DNA of 64,000 nt, taken from contig NZ_FWWT01000020.1 in the NCBI RefSeq assembly GCF_900176035.1, forward strand, positions 1 through 64,000, read 5' to 3'. Shown here piece after piece: positions 16,927 through 25,647 of the stretch; position 1 is the stretch's first letter; each line of letters begins with the position of its first letter. Source of the DNA: Desulfonispora thiosulfatigenes DSM 11270 (GTDB lineage: Bacteria; Bacillota; Peptococcia; Peptococcales; Desulfonisporaceae). Below the pieces are notes generated by a model that searched no databases, was not told the DNA's origin, and was given only the letters and a program-made list of their open reading frames with translations. Both the position numbers and the translations under genes were made by a program.

Positions 16927-18241
16927 AATCTATAAGGTTAAAAGCATCTTTTCCAGCTCCTGTAGCTTTTAAAAAGATTGCTACATTACCCTCTAGACCT
17001 TTTTCCATATAATCTGTCCTAACTTTATCATAAGGGGTATGAGCATATTGCTCTTGCATTGGAGAATATCCGATAGTAGGTTTTTTATCTATCCCAGCTG
17101 TTTTACTGCCGTCGGTTCCAAAATCCCAATAACCAAATTTAACTTCTTGACCAACTTCTTTAAGTGCTTCAGCGCAGGCTATAGTAAATCCATGCTCTTT
17201 AGATATTTTCCAAGGATTCATATCTCTTTTAGCCTCTAGTTCTATACCTGTATAGGACCTTTCAATAGTTGATTTAACTTTAGCATCAGCTTTAAATTCA
17301 GGGTCAATTAAACTTAATTCGTTAATTAAGTTATCCATTTCTTGTTTTACAAAAGCTGCATCTTCACCAGGAATTGTACGTCTATCGATAGTAAGTATAC
17401 AGCGATCAGGAACAATGGCAAGTTCACCTGGTAAACATTCAATTACGTTTAAAGAAATAGAAGCTTGCCCTAAATCTTCATCCCTTGGAAGAGCGGGGTA
17501 TAATTCATCTTTTATTTTTGAGATAAGTGGCATTGCTTTATAAACAGCATTAACGCCAAGCCAAGGAGCACTTCCGTGAGATGTTCTACCATAAACTGTT
17601 ACAAGCAAATCAACATGACCTCTATGGCCTAAATATAATTTAAGAGAAGTTGCTTCAGAAGAAACAACTGCATCATAATCTAAACCCTTTTCCTTAAAAG
17701 TTTTATCAATTAAATAAGTCATACCTATTAAAGAGGCAGGTTCCTCTTGCACCACACCTGTATACATAAAATTACCCTTAATTTTATAACCCATATCTCG
17801 TAGTTTAAGTAAAATAAAGCCTGCATATATTTGACAAGCATGCCCTGCTTTTACATCTGAAGCAGCTCTGCCATGAATACACTCTGTAAGTTCAGTTAGT
17901 GTTTTTTCTTGATTACTAATTTCGCATATATCAATTTTGCCCCCGTAGGGATCATATCCTTCCCAATTAGAATAGTTACCAGGGCTCACATGATCCATGT
18001 GAGAGTTATACATAATTGTAGGTCCAGGTTCTGTACCTTTGATGATACCAACAATATTACCTAAATCATCACGAAAAAAATCATCATATTTTAATTCTGC
18101 CATCTTATTTAATAAAACTTCGGCTAAATCCTGCTCTTGACCACTGATACTAGGGATTTTAATTAATTCCTGCGTAAATTTAACAATTTCAGGCTTTAGT
18201 TGTTTAGCTAATTGACTAACTTTAGTATAAATATCAGTCAA
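16925..18241 (-). CDS. M20-family metallopeptidase/amidohydrolase, YgeY-like
   Basis: Cytoplasmic zinc hydrolase of about 438 residues of the ArgE/DapE/YgeY group. Metal and catalytic motifs are YNSHMDHVSPG, the conserved Asp in GRAASDVKAG, and the catalytic Glu pair in VVQEEPAS. The dimerisation domain carries GHRGHVDLLVTVYGRTSHGSAP. YgeY proteins were named for linkage to selenium metabolism, but no selenium genes are seen here. TTG at 18241 is preferred because AAAGGAG lies nine bases upstream; TTG at 18250 would abut that site. Substrate is likely an N-acyl or peptide amide bond. Confidence 0.85.
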   Translation of the reverse strand: MTDIYTKVSQLAKQLKPEIVKFTQELIKIPSISGQEQDLAEVLLNKMAELKYDDFFRDDLGNIVGIIKGTEPGPTIMYNSHMDHVSPGNYSNWEGYDPYGGKIDICEISNQEKTLTELTECIHGRAASDVKAGHACQIYAGFILLKLRDMGYKIKGNFMYTGVVQEEPASLIGMTYLIDKTFKEKGLDYDAVVSSEATSLKLYLGHRGHVDLLVTVYGRTSHGSAPWLGVNAVYKAMPLISKIKDELYPALPRDEDLGQASISLNVIECLPGELAIVPDRCILTIDRRTIPGEDAAFVKQEMDNLINELSLIDPEFKADAKVKSTIERSYTGIELEAKRDMNPWKISKEHGFTIACAEALKEVGQEVKFGYWDFGTDGSKTAGIDKKPTIGYSPMQEQYAHTPYDKVRTDYMEKGLEGNVAIFLKATGAGKDAFNLID

Positions 18242-18250
18242 ATTTTTCAA

Positions 18251-18560
18251 CTCCTTTTCTTTTTTTATATATATACAGGCTAAAATAGATTTATGAATAC
18301 TTCTTTGGCTTTTACCATAAGAAATTGGTTATATAGGATATAAAAAACTACTAGAGCAGTATAATGAAAAGTTGTTTAAATAAAAATATAGAAATGATAT
18401 GATATAAATATAAGTAATCCGATAGATAAGCTAGAACACATGTAATGTATAAGGCTTGCATATATGTAAATAGACTGAAAATATAAGTTAAATTTTTAAA
18501 AATTCAAACTATATTTATTAAAGAGATTTTTCTAAAAATTTAAAAAATGGAGGAAGCTAG
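18251..18560. other. Divergent intergenic region before the hydrogenase operon
   Basis: This is 310 A/T-rich bases between the divergent M20 and hydrogenase genes. TATGAT and TATAAA boxes occur around 18398-18408 with TTGTTT at 18372, but the spacing (20 bases) is poor, so I call no promoter with confidence. No strong hairpin or known regulator site was seen. Confidence 0.5.
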
Positions 18561-20114
18561 ATGAATAACCAAGAGAAGTTAGAACAAGGAGAGAAAATGT
18601 CTAGAAGACGTTTCCTTAAATTGTTGTCCGGAGTAGGGGTAGTAGGTGCAACAGGTACTTTATCTGGTTGTCTAGTAAAGGAAGAAACCGTTGCAGGAAA
18701 AGGCTGGTTACCAAATCAATACCAAAAACCTAGTTCTTGGCCTGTGCAAGTAAGAGGACGTGTTCCAATTGACCCAGATTCACCATCACTTGTACGGGAT
18801 GATCAAAAGTGTATTTTATGTGGTCAGTGTTTAGAAGTTTGCGAAAAGGTACAGTCAGTTTTTGGTTATTATGAATTACCTATTAAAGATGATTTTGTAT
18901 GTGTTAATTGCGGTCAGTGCACATTATGGTGCCCAACTTCAGCAATCAGTGAAAAGTCTGAAATACAAAAGGTAAAAGATGCTATTAATGACCCTAATAA
19001 GGTAGTATTTGTCCAAACTGCTCCATCTACAAGAGTTGGTCTTGGGGAAGAATTTGGATTACCAGCTGGAACTTGGGTGCAAGGACAACAGGTTGCGGCC
19101 CTTAGAAGAGTTGGCTTTGATAAGGTCTTTGACACCAATTTTACTGCGGATTTGACAATAATGGAAGAAGGATCAGAGCTCGTAAAAAGAATAACTAATA
19201 AAGAAGTAACTCCTCAAATTACATCTTGTTGCCCAGGATGGGTAAAATTTTGCGAATATTATTATTCGGATCTTTTAGATCACCTTTCTTCAGCAAAGTC
19301 ACCACAACAAATGTTTGGAGCAGTACTAAAAACATATTATGCTAAAAAGAACAATGTTGATCCTGAAAAAATATTCTCGGTTTCTATTATGCCTTGTACG
19401 GCTAAAAAGTTTGAAAAAGAAAGACCAGAATTTAATTCAGCAGGACAGTATTGGAAAAATAAAAATATTCGTGATGTAGATGCTAGTTTAACAACTAGAG
19501 AATTAGCAGTTTTAATTAAGGAAAATGATATAGATTTAACCAAATTACCTGAAGAAAATTACGACCCAATGATGGGTGCAGGTTCTGGTGCAGGATTAAT
19601 TTTTGGTAATACAGGTGGGGTTATGGAAGCGGCAGTTCGTTCAGCATATTTCTTAATTACAGAGCAAAAAGCACCTGAAGCACTCTTTAAGTTAGCTCCG
19701 ATAAGGGGATTAGAGGGTATTAAAGAGGCAACACTCAATGTTCCAGGTGTAGGTGATGTAAAGGTAGCAGTAGTACACGGTCTAAATAATGCAAGAATAG
19801 TTATGGATGAAGTTAGAGCTGGAAAGTCACCTTATCACTTTATAGAAATTATGGCTTGTCCAGGCGGATGTATTTCTGGAGGTGGGCAGCCTAGAACTTC
19901 TGTTCCACCATCAGATGAAGTACGTAAACAACGTATAGCAACAATGTATAATAAAGATGCATCTTATGTTTTACGTGAAAGCCATGAAAACCCAGAAATT
20001 AAAAAGCTATATCAAGATTTCCTTGAACAGCCACTCAGTCATATTGCTCATGATTTACTTCATACAAAGTATACAGAAAGAAAAGGAAATTTAAAGGCTA
20101 AAAAATTAGTATAG
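18561..20114 (+). CDS. Tat-exported [FeFe] hydrogenase, large and small subunit regions fused
   Basis: Hydrogenase of 517 residues acting on H2. The N-terminus has a twin-arginine motif (SRRRFLK, residues 14-20) and a lipobox ending at Cys37 (TLSGC), so it is probably a Tat-exported lipoprotein on the outer face. Two [4Fe-4S] clusters follow: C84, C87, C90, C94 and C114, C117, C120, C124. The H-cluster motifs are TSCCPGW (Cys223, Cys224), MPCTAKK (Cys279) and MACPGGC (Cys433, Cys437). The C-terminal segment with NPEIKKLYQDF and HDLLHTKY matches the HydB small subunit, here fused. ATG at 18561 has GGAGG; an internal ATG at 18597 (MSRRRFLK) also has a good ribosome site. Maturases HydE, HydF and HydG are not in the window. 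Confidence 0.95.
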   Translation: MNNQEKLEQGEKMSRRRFLKLLSGVGVVGATGTLSGCLVKEETVAGKGWLPNQYQKPSSWPVQVRGRVPIDPDSPSLVRDDQKCILCGQCLEVCEKVQSVFGYYELPIKDDFVCVNCGQCTLWCPTSAISEKSEIQKVKDAINDPNKVVFVQTAPSTRVGLGEEFGLPAGTWVQGQQVAALRRVGFDKVFDTNFTADLTIMEEGSELVKRITNKEVTPQITSCCPGWVKFCEYYYSDLLDHLSSAKSPQQMFGAVLKTYYAKKNNVDPEKIFSVSIMPCTAKKFEKERPEFNSAGQYWKNKNIRDVDASLTTRELAVLIKENDIDLTKLPEENYDPMMGAGSGAGLIFGNTGGVMEAAVRSAYFLITEQKAPEALFKLAPIRGLEGIKEATLNVPGVGDVKVAVVHGLNNARIVMDEVRAGKSPYHFIEIMACPGGCISGGGQPRTSVPPSDEVRKQRIATMYNKDASYVLRESHENPEIKKLYQDFLEQPLSHIAHDLLHTKYTERKGNLKAKKLV

Positions 20115-20131
20115 AGGTGGAGGTTAAATAA

Positions 20132-20908
20132 ATGGGTAAAGCAGTATTAGTAGATATTACAAAATGTGTAGGCTGTGGTAGCTGTACTGTTGCTTGTAAG
20201 ATGTGGAATGATTTAAAGTATGAAAAGGATTCTCCTGTCATAGGAGAAAAAACAACTTTAAATAGTAAAACCTGGACAACAATTTCGCATAAAAAGATAA
20301 AAAAGGATGGAAAAGAAGTATGGCGTTTTGTAAAAAACCAGTGTATGCATTGCGTAGATCCAGCGTGCGCTTCTGCTTGTATCACTAAAGCACTTTCTAA
20401 AAATCCTGATGGTTCAGTAGTTTATAATCCTAGTGTTTGTGTAGGTTGCCGTTATTGTATGCTTGCTTGTCCTTTTGAAGTGCCTAAGTATGAGTGGAAC
20501 AAGGTTCTTCCAAATGTGGCTAAATGTCAAATGTGTAGCACGAAAATAGCTAATGGTGAGTCGCCAGCATGTGCAAGTGTCTGTCCGACAAATGCTTTAA
20601 CCTATGGTGAACGCCAAGAAATAGTTAAACTTGCGAAAGAAAGAATAATGAAAGATCCTAGTTATGTTAAGCATATTTATGGGGAAAAAGAAGCAGGTGG
20701 GACATCTTGGCTATATATTTCCGATATTCCGTTTGAAAAATTAGGCTTTAAAACTAATTTATCAGAAGTTGCGTTACCAAAATATACACATGATTTCATC
20801 AAACTTACTCCACAATTATTTTTAGGTGGGGGAGCTTTGTTAACTGCTTTAAGTTTTTATACTAAACGCCGTAATGATGTATCAGAAGATAAAAAGAAAA
20901 AAGATTAA
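20132..20908 (+). CDS. HybA/DmsB-like four-cluster ferredoxin subunit of the hydrogenase
   Basis: Electron-transfer protein of 258 residues linking the hydrogenase to its membrane subunit. Four cysteine groups predict four [4Fe-4S] clusters: CVGCGSCTVAC, CMHCVDPACASAC, CVGCRYCMLAC and CQMC with CASVC. A single C-terminal membrane helix (about 228-246, PQLFLGGGALLTALSFY) ends in the positive stretch TKRRND, as in HybA. There is no Tat signal of its own (it starts MGKAVLVDITKC), so export probably occurs by co-transport with the Tat-bearing hydrogenase. It is 17 bases after the hydrogenase gene, clearly one operon. Confidence 0.92.
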   Translation: MGKAVLVDITKCVGCGSCTVACKMWNDLKYEKDSPVIGEKTTLNSKTWTTISHKKIKKDGKEVWRFVKNQCMHCVDPACASACITKALSKNPDGSVVYNPSVCVGCRYCMLACPFEVPKYEWNKVLPNVAKCQMCSTKIANGESPACASVCPTNALTYGERQEIVKLAKERIMKDPSYVKHIYGEKEAGGTSWLYISDIPFEKLGFKTNLSEVALPKYTHDFIKLTPQLFLGGGALLTALSFYTKRRNDVSEDKKKKD

Positions 20909-20931
20909 ATCTATAAATAGGAGGCTATATT

Positions 20932-22101
20932 ATGATGTCTCAAAAATGGAGCTTGAAAATAACTCCAATGAGAATAGGTTTATTTATATTAGTAGCTATT
21001 GGAGCGTTATCAGGTTTACTACGTATAGCTACAGGATTAGGTGCAACTACTAACTTAAATGATCAGTGGCCGTGGGGGTTATGGATTGGACTTGATTTAA
21101 CTATGGTTGCTCTTGCTGGTGCTGGTTATAGTATGTGTTTAATGGCTCATGTACTACACATTGATAAATTTAAAATTTATGCTCGTCGTGGATTATTAAT
21201 ATCTTTTTTAGCATATATTTTAGTTTTGGTTACCTTGTTCTTAGAAATTGGTCGCTGGGATAATGCTCTTAGTCCGATTATAAACTGGGGTCATGAATCA
21301 CCTTTGTTTGAAGTTGTAATTGCTATTATGATTTATATGGCTGTTCAAACCGTTGAAATTTTAGAAATTATTACTGAAAAAATATTTAAATCTTGGAATA
21401 AGTCTTTAAAGGCAATTATGCCAATAGTTGTTATCATTGGTTCATTAATACCATTTGGTCATCAAGCATCTTTAGGAGCTTTATATCTTTTAATGCTTGG
21501 TAAGCTGCATGGATTATGGTGGTCAACTATGATTCCTTGGCTTTTCCTTTTATCATCATTTTTTGCAGGCCCAGCTGTAATTGCATTAGATACTATTTGG
21601 TCTAGCAAAAAGTATAATCATTCAATTGACCTTAAATCCTTACAAAGTTTAATGAGGGTTTCTGGATACTTAATGGGTGGATATTTATTAATTAAAATTT
21701 ATGATTTAATAAGATATGATGGATTTAGCTTATTATTTGCAGGAAGTTTTGAATCATTTATGTTTATATTAGAAATGGTTATTGGTATAATTATTCCAAT
21801 AGTGTTATGTTTCTCTACTAAAAACATGACACTTTCTAAGATTAAAATGTTTAGTGTACTTACTGTAGCTGGAATTGCTTTAAATCGCTTTAATGTAGTA
21901 ATTACAGGGATGTATAAATCTTTAGGTACTGGATATATTCCTTCTATTATTGAGTGGACTACAACAATTGGTATTTTTTCAGGAGTTATATTAGCATATA
22001 TGTTTATAGTTGAAAACTTTAATATATATAAACATTCTGAAAATGATATCAAAGTAAATGGAAATTATTCTAAGGGAAATTTGAAAACAACAGAAATATA
22101 A
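20932..22101 (+). CDS. HybB/NrfD-like membrane quinone-reactive subunit
   Basis: Integral membrane protein of 389 residues with about ten helices. It belongs to the NrfD/PsrC/HybB family that passes electrons between an outer-face iron-sulfur subunit and the quinone pool. Segments such as NDQWPWGLWIGLDLTMVALA near residues 42-61, EIGRWDNAL and GHESPLFE are of the HybB kind. It carries no haem motif. It is the last gene of the hydrogenase operon, 23 bases after the ferredoxin gene with an AGGAGG site, and is followed by a terminator. With its partners it would couple H2 to menaquinone; direction is inferred. Confidence 0.9.
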   Translation: MMSQKWSLKITPMRIGLFILVAIGALSGLLRIATGLGATTNLNDQWPWGLWIGLDLTMVALAGAGYSMCLMAHVLHIDKFKIYARRGLLISFLAYILVLVTLFLEIGRWDNALSPIINWGHESPLFEVVIAIMIYMAVQTVEILEIITEKIFKSWNKSLKAIMPIVVIIGSLIPFGHQASLGALYLLMLGKLHGLWWSTMIPWLFLLSSFFAGPAVIALDTIWSSKKYNHSIDLKSLQSLMRVSGYLMGGYLLIKIYDLIRYDGFSLLFAGSFESFMFILEMVIGIIIPIVLCFSTKNMTLSKIKMFSVLTVAGIALNRFNVVITGMYKSLGTGYIPSIIEWTTTIGIFSGVILAYMFIVENFNIYKHSENDIKVNGNYSKGNLKTTEI

Positions 22102-22104
22102 AGA

Positions 22105-22160
22105 AAAAGGGACTATCTCAAATTAGAAAATTATTTCTAGGCTGAGATGCCCTTTTTTTA
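22105..22160. terminator. Terminator between hydrogenase operon and ABC importer genes
   Basis: AAAAGGGACTATCTC (about 22106-22119) pairs with GAGATGCCCTTTTTT (22144-22158), with a T run on the plus strand. The convergent permease gene ends right after it, so it may act both ways. Confidence 0.8.
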
Positions 22161-23003
22161 TTATTTATTATTACCTCCACGGGTTTTTAAATATAAGTTT
22201 TCGATAAATGCTACACTATAATATAGTATAGTAGCAACTATACATAAAATAATTACACTAGTCATTACTTGGTCAAAGTTAAATACCTGGCTACCATAAA
22301 TTATAAGATATCCTAAACCAGCTTGTGATACTAAGAATTCCCCCACGATAACCCCAACTAGAGTTAAACCTATATTAACTTTTAGAGCTGCTATAATTGC
22401 AGGTACACTTTCTGGAAAAACAACCTTAGTAAATACCTGCCATTTTGTAGCCCCAAAGGTTCTAACTAATTTAATATGATTAGGATTTACTTCAACAAAT
22501 CCTGAAAACATAACGATAAAGGTTGTGATTACAGAAATGGCTAAGGCCATAATTATAATAGCAGGAAGACCATTACCTAACCACACAATAAATATCGGAC
22601 CCAAAGCTATTTTTGGCATACTATTAAAAACAATTATAAAGGGATCTAAAAGCTTTGCTAAATATTTTGACCACCAAATCATGATTGCCATAAGTATTCC
22701 TAAAATAGTTCCTAAAATAAAACTAAATACTGTTTCTCCGACTGTGATACCGATATGAAGCCAAAGGGTACCCGTTTTAATCATTTTAACAATTTGGTTC
22801 CAGACAGCACTTGGCTGACTAGTAATAAAGGAATCTATATATTTATTTTCAGCTGCCCATTCCCACAAGCCAAAAATCATTAAAAGAATAAAAGCTTGTA
22901 AAATGAAGATGCTTAATAATCTGAGACGATAGTTTTTTAAGTATTCTGCATGCTCAATCGATGAAGCCCCACGCATAAAAAACTTATTATATAACTTTGT
23001 CAT
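22161..23003 (-). CDS. ABC importer permease, SsuC/TauC (NitT) type
   Basis: Membrane permease of 280 residues with about six helices. The cytoplasmic EAA-like loop is VRTFGATKWQVFTKVVFPES, which docks to the ATPase. It belongs to the nitrate/sulfonate/taurine/pyrimidine-precursor uptake group. I chose ATG at 23003, which has GGAG ten bases upstream and overlaps the ATPase gene by 17 bases; a longer in-frame start at 23042 would overlap by 56. Third gene of the leftward unit: binding protein, ATPase, permease. Confidence 0.9.
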   Translation of the reverse strand: MTKLYNKFFMRGASSIEHAEYLKNYRLRLLSIFILQAFILLMIFGLWEWAAENKYIDSFITSQPSAVWNQIVKMIKTGTLWLHIGITVGETVFSFILGTILGILMAIMIWWSKYLAKLLDPFIIVFNSMPKIALGPIFIVWLGNGLPAIIIMALAISVITTFIVMFSGFVEVNPNHIKLVRTFGATKWQVFTKVVFPESVPAIIAALKVNIGLTLVGVIVGEFLVSQAGLGYLIIYGSQVFNFDQVMTSVIILCIVATILYYSVAFIENLYLKTRGGNNK

Positions 23004-23760
23004 CTTTATGCAGCTCCTTCCATATAGTATTGAAATACTCATGGAACTTAGGGAGCTCTCTTATTTTAAAATTACTTAAATTTTCTCTGTCAAAAACAAC
23101 TTCATGTTCGGCCTGTATATGAGCAGGCCTGTTGCTTAGAACTACTATTTTATCACACATTGCAATTGCTTCAGAAATATCATGAGTGACAAGTAAAACA
23201 GTTTTTCCTTCATTTCGTAAAATTGTTGATACTTCATCTTCAATCATTAATCTAGTTTGATAATCAAGTGCTGAAAAAGGCTCATCTAATAACAAAATAG
23301 AAGGATTAGTAGCTAAAGTTCTAACGAGTGCTACTCTTTGACGCATTCCTCCAGAAAGTTGATTAGGATAATGATGGATAAAGTCTTTTAATCCATAAGT
23401 TTCTAAAAGATTAATGACCTTTTTCTTGGCATCATTTATATTTAAACCTTGAATTTCAGGACCGATTAAACAATTTTCTAAAATAGTTCTCCACCCGAAA
23501 AGATAATCTTGCTGGAGCATATAATTTATCTCTTTAGAAACCCCCGTAATCTCCTTTCCATTTATATATACATTGCCTTTTGTTGGCTTTAATAATCCTG
23601 CAACCAGGGAAAGGAGGGTGCTTTTTCCACTACCACTAGGGCCAACTATTCCAATGAATTCTCCTTGATTTACTTTCAAGGATAAATCTTTTAAGGCATG
23701 AACTTCAGAGGAATAAGTGTAATAAGTGAGACTTACATTATCAAGAAATATTTTGGACAT
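22987..23760 (-). CDS. ABC importer ATPase, SsuB/TauB type
   Basis: Cytoplasmic ATPase of 257 residues. Walker A is GPSGSGKSTLL, the Q-loop is in MLQQDYLFGW, signature LSGGMRQRVAL, Walker B SILLLDEPFSALD, switch His in LLVTHDISEA. It powers the permease encoded just downstream with overlapping ends. Pairing with an NMT1-like binding protein fits the NitT group, whose substrates include sulfonates, nitrate and thiamine precursors. The substrate here is not deducible. Confidence 0.92.
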   Translation of the reverse strand: MSKIFLDNVSLTYYTYSSEVHALKDLSLKVNQGEFIGIVGPSGSGKSTLLSLVAGLLKPTKGNVYINGKEITGVSKEINYMLQQDYLFGWRTILENCLIGPEIQGLNINDAKKKVINLLETYGLKDFIHHYPNQLSGGMRQRVALVRTLATNPSILLLDEPFSALDYQTRLMIEDEVSTILRNEGKTVLLVTHDISEAIAMCDKIVVLSNRPAHIQAEHEVVFDRENLSNFKIRELPKFHEYFNTIWKELHKDDKVI

Positions 23761-23833
23761 ATTTATTTTCCCTCCTTAAGTTTTACTAAAGAGCCTAGTG
23801 TAGAAACTAGACTCTTTAGCATGTTTATTTAGT

Positions 23834-24868
23834 TTAAGGTAACGGAATTTCTTTGATAGTTTTTTCAGCAAAGCTGTTATTAACTATTTGTTCAAATGGA
23901 ATTTTTGTATCTAGTTCGCCACCCTTAATCATTACATCTTGTAATCTTTCAATTGCTTCTTTTTGCACTAGTGGATTAGGTGCCCAAGATTCTTGTTCTT
24001 TATAACGGTTAACAGCTTTGATAATAATGTCTAAGTCATCTTCAGGGAAAAATGATTTTATACTATTTGCAATTTCTTCGGCTGTATGATTAGCACACCA
24101 AATTTGACCTTTATAAACAGCGTTCGTAAATTTTTGGACAGTTTCAGGATTATCTTTAAGGTAGGATTCTGTAGCCATAAATACTGTATATGCTAGCTTT
24201 CCAGCTTCTGTTCCAAAAGAAGCAACTACGTATCCATTATTTTCTTTTTCTAACTTTGATGCATTAGGCTCGAATAACTGAATAAAGTCTCCTGTACCAC
24301 CTTTAAAGGCTCCAGTAGTAGCATCAAAGGCAATGTTTTGAATAATATCTACATCCTTGTTAGGCGTAATTCCATTTTTATTAAGCGTGTATTCCATAAC
24401 CATTTGTGGGATACCTCCACGCCTACCACCAACAATTTCTTTTCCTTTTAAATCAGAAAACTTAAAATTAGGGATATTATTACGTGAAACGAGGAATGAA
24501 CCATCTGTTTGAGTTAATTGAGCAAAGTTGATAATTTTTTCATTAGAACCTTGTTTAACTACATAGACAGAAGTTTCAGACCCTATTAAGCCAATATCAG
24601 CAGTATTTGATACTAGGGCAGTCATAGATTTATCCCCACCCCAACCCGTTTGTAGTTTTATATCTATACCTTCATCGGCAAATATCCCTTCATTTATTGC
24701 TACATATTGTGGTGCATAAAAAATTGATCTAACTACTTCATTTAAGCGTACTGTTTTAAGATCCTTATTATCTGAAACTTTTTCTGTAGAGCCACATCCC
24801 ATAAATATTAAGGAAAAGGATAAAACTAATGTTAAAAGAATCAATGAAACCTTTCTGCGATTATTCAA
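23834..24868 (-). CDS. Substrate-binding lipoprotein of the SsuA/NMT1-like family
   Basis: Extracytoplasmic solute-binding lipoprotein of 344 residues. The signal peptide NRRKVSLILLTLVLSFSLIF is followed by the lipobox MGC, so Cys is about residue 24. The mature part has VRSIFYAPQYVAINEGIFAD, typical of SsuA/TauA/ThiY-like proteins, plus the usual SDLKGKEIVGGRRGG. TTG at 24868 is chosen because GGAGG lies seven bases upstream; an ATG at 24916 in the same frame would spoil the signal peptide. It is first in the importer unit. I see no TPP riboswitch upstream, so a thiamine role is not supported. Confidence 0.9.
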   Translation of the reverse strand: MNNRRKVSLILLTLVLSFSLIFMGCGSTEKVSDNKDLKTVRLNEVVRSIFYAPQYVAINEGIFADEGIDIKLQTGWGGDKSMTALVSNTADIGLIGSETSVYVVKQGSNEKIINFAQLTQTDGSFLVSRNNIPNFKFSDLKGKEIVGGRRGGIPQMVMEYTLNKNGITPNKDVDIIQNIAFDATTGAFKGGTGDFIQLFEPNASKLEKENNGYVVASFGTEAGKLAYTVFMATESYLKDNPETVQKFTNAVYKGQIWCANHTAEEIANSIKSFFPEDDLDIIIKAVNRYKEQESWAPNPLVQKEAIERLQDVMIKGGELDTKIPFEQIVNNSFAEKTIKEIPLP

Positions 24869-25021
24869 CTTTTTTCCTCCTTTTATTAGATAAAATTTAT
24901 AGTTAATTATATTCAAATCGAAATTTTATGTTACTAAATATGAGTCTTTTTATAAAAATGTAGGTTAAATTTAAGAATAAATAACTTATGGGAGAATAGG
25001 ATAGTCAAGAGGTGGTAGACA

Positions 25022-25501
25022 TTGAAAAAGAAATATTATTATAAAAAAAATACTAAAGATAGATTAAACTTAAAAGGTTTGTGGCAAGGTATAGTTATTG
25101 CGGCTATAACCTTTATGGTAATCATGTTTATTGGGGTAGGAAGTGTTTTAGCTTTTGTTCCTGATAGCACTATATACTCCCTTCATGAAATACCAAAATT
25201 ATTTCTCTGGGTTGCCTTTTTTTTAAGTGGTTACATAGCAGCTTTAAAATCAGGTTATAAGGGATGGCAACATGGTTTAGCTGCTGGAATATCCCTTGGA
25301 ATAATATCTTTATTATTTATGATTGCAATTTTTCCTTTGAGCATGATATTAGAAGTAATGATTTTATATTTATTTGCATCGATTATTTTAGGTGTTTCAG
25401 GTGGAATAGTAGGATTAAGGTCGACAACTACTGTGAAAAAAACATATTCATTAACGGAATTTAAAAAACAAAGTTCAAAGCAACTTGACAGTCAAAGATA
25501 A
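25022..25501 (+). CDS. TIGR04086-type small membrane protein
   Basis: Protein of 159 residues with four hydrophobic helices. The pattern KGLWQGIVIAAITFMVIM, a central GYIAALKSGYKGWQHGLAAG and a final GVSGGIVGLRS fits the TIGR04086 family of Firmicutes membrane proteins of unknown function. The start is TTG with AAGAGGTGG upstream. The promoter for valS lies inside its last codons, so valS can be expressed independently. Confidence 0.75.
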   Translation: MKKKYYYKKNTKDRLNLKGLWQGIVIAAITFMVIMFIGVGSVLAFVPDSTIYSLHEIPKLFLWVAFFLSGYIAALKSGYKGWQHGLAAGISLGIISLLFMIAIFPLSMILEVMILYLFASIILGVSGGIVGLRSTTTVKKTYSLTEFKKQSSKQLDSQR

Positions 25502-25513
25502 TAAAGCTAATAT
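25485..25513 (+). promoter_or_regulatory. Promoter of the valS leader, inside the end of the preceding gene
   Basis: TTGACA (25485-25490) and TAATAT (25508-25513) are exactly 17 bases apart; the -35 is perfect consensus. Transcription would begin near 25520, giving a leader of only about 128 bases before valS. Confidence 0.75.
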
Positions 25514-25540
25514 TAAGGTAACTGAAAACTGTTAATTGCG

Positions 25541-25622
25541 TTGATGATGAGGAATAGTAAGGTGGTACCACGGAAGAATATACCTCTTTCGTCCTTAGAT
25601 AAGGATGAAAGAGGTTTTTTTA
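25541..25622 (+). promoter_or_regulatory. Short T-box-like leader of valS lacking Stem I
   Basis: TTGATGATGAGGAATAGTAA (25541-25560), which resembles the usual 5' start of a T-box leader, runs directly into the T-box GGTGGTACCACGG (25561-25573). The terminator CCTCTTTC/GAAAGAGG with inner TCCTTA/TAAGGA spans 25583-25614, followed by TTTTTTT. The antiterminator pairing TAAGG (25558-25562) with CCTTA (25593-25597) is possible. There is no room between the 5' consensus and the T-box for the Stem I that reads the codon, which in the ileS leader takes about 150 bases. I read this as an internal deletion. Confidence 0.8.
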
Positions 25623-25647
25623 TAATGATCGCAAGGAGGAAGAATTA

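Noticed and set aside
15472-18241. Transporter and M20 peptidase as one uptake-and-cleavage operon
   Set aside because: The genes are convergent and share a terminator, so they are not co-transcribed; the link stays speculative.
18372-18403. Promoter for the hydrogenase operon (TTGTTT with TATGAT)
   Set aside because: The spacer is 20 bases and the -35 is weak; not better than chance in such A/T-rich DNA.
22161-24868. Thiamine-precursor (ThiXYZ) assignment for the ABC importer
   Set aside because: The binding protein is of the broad NMT1/SsuA type and no TPP riboswitch is visible upstream; only the general class is supported.
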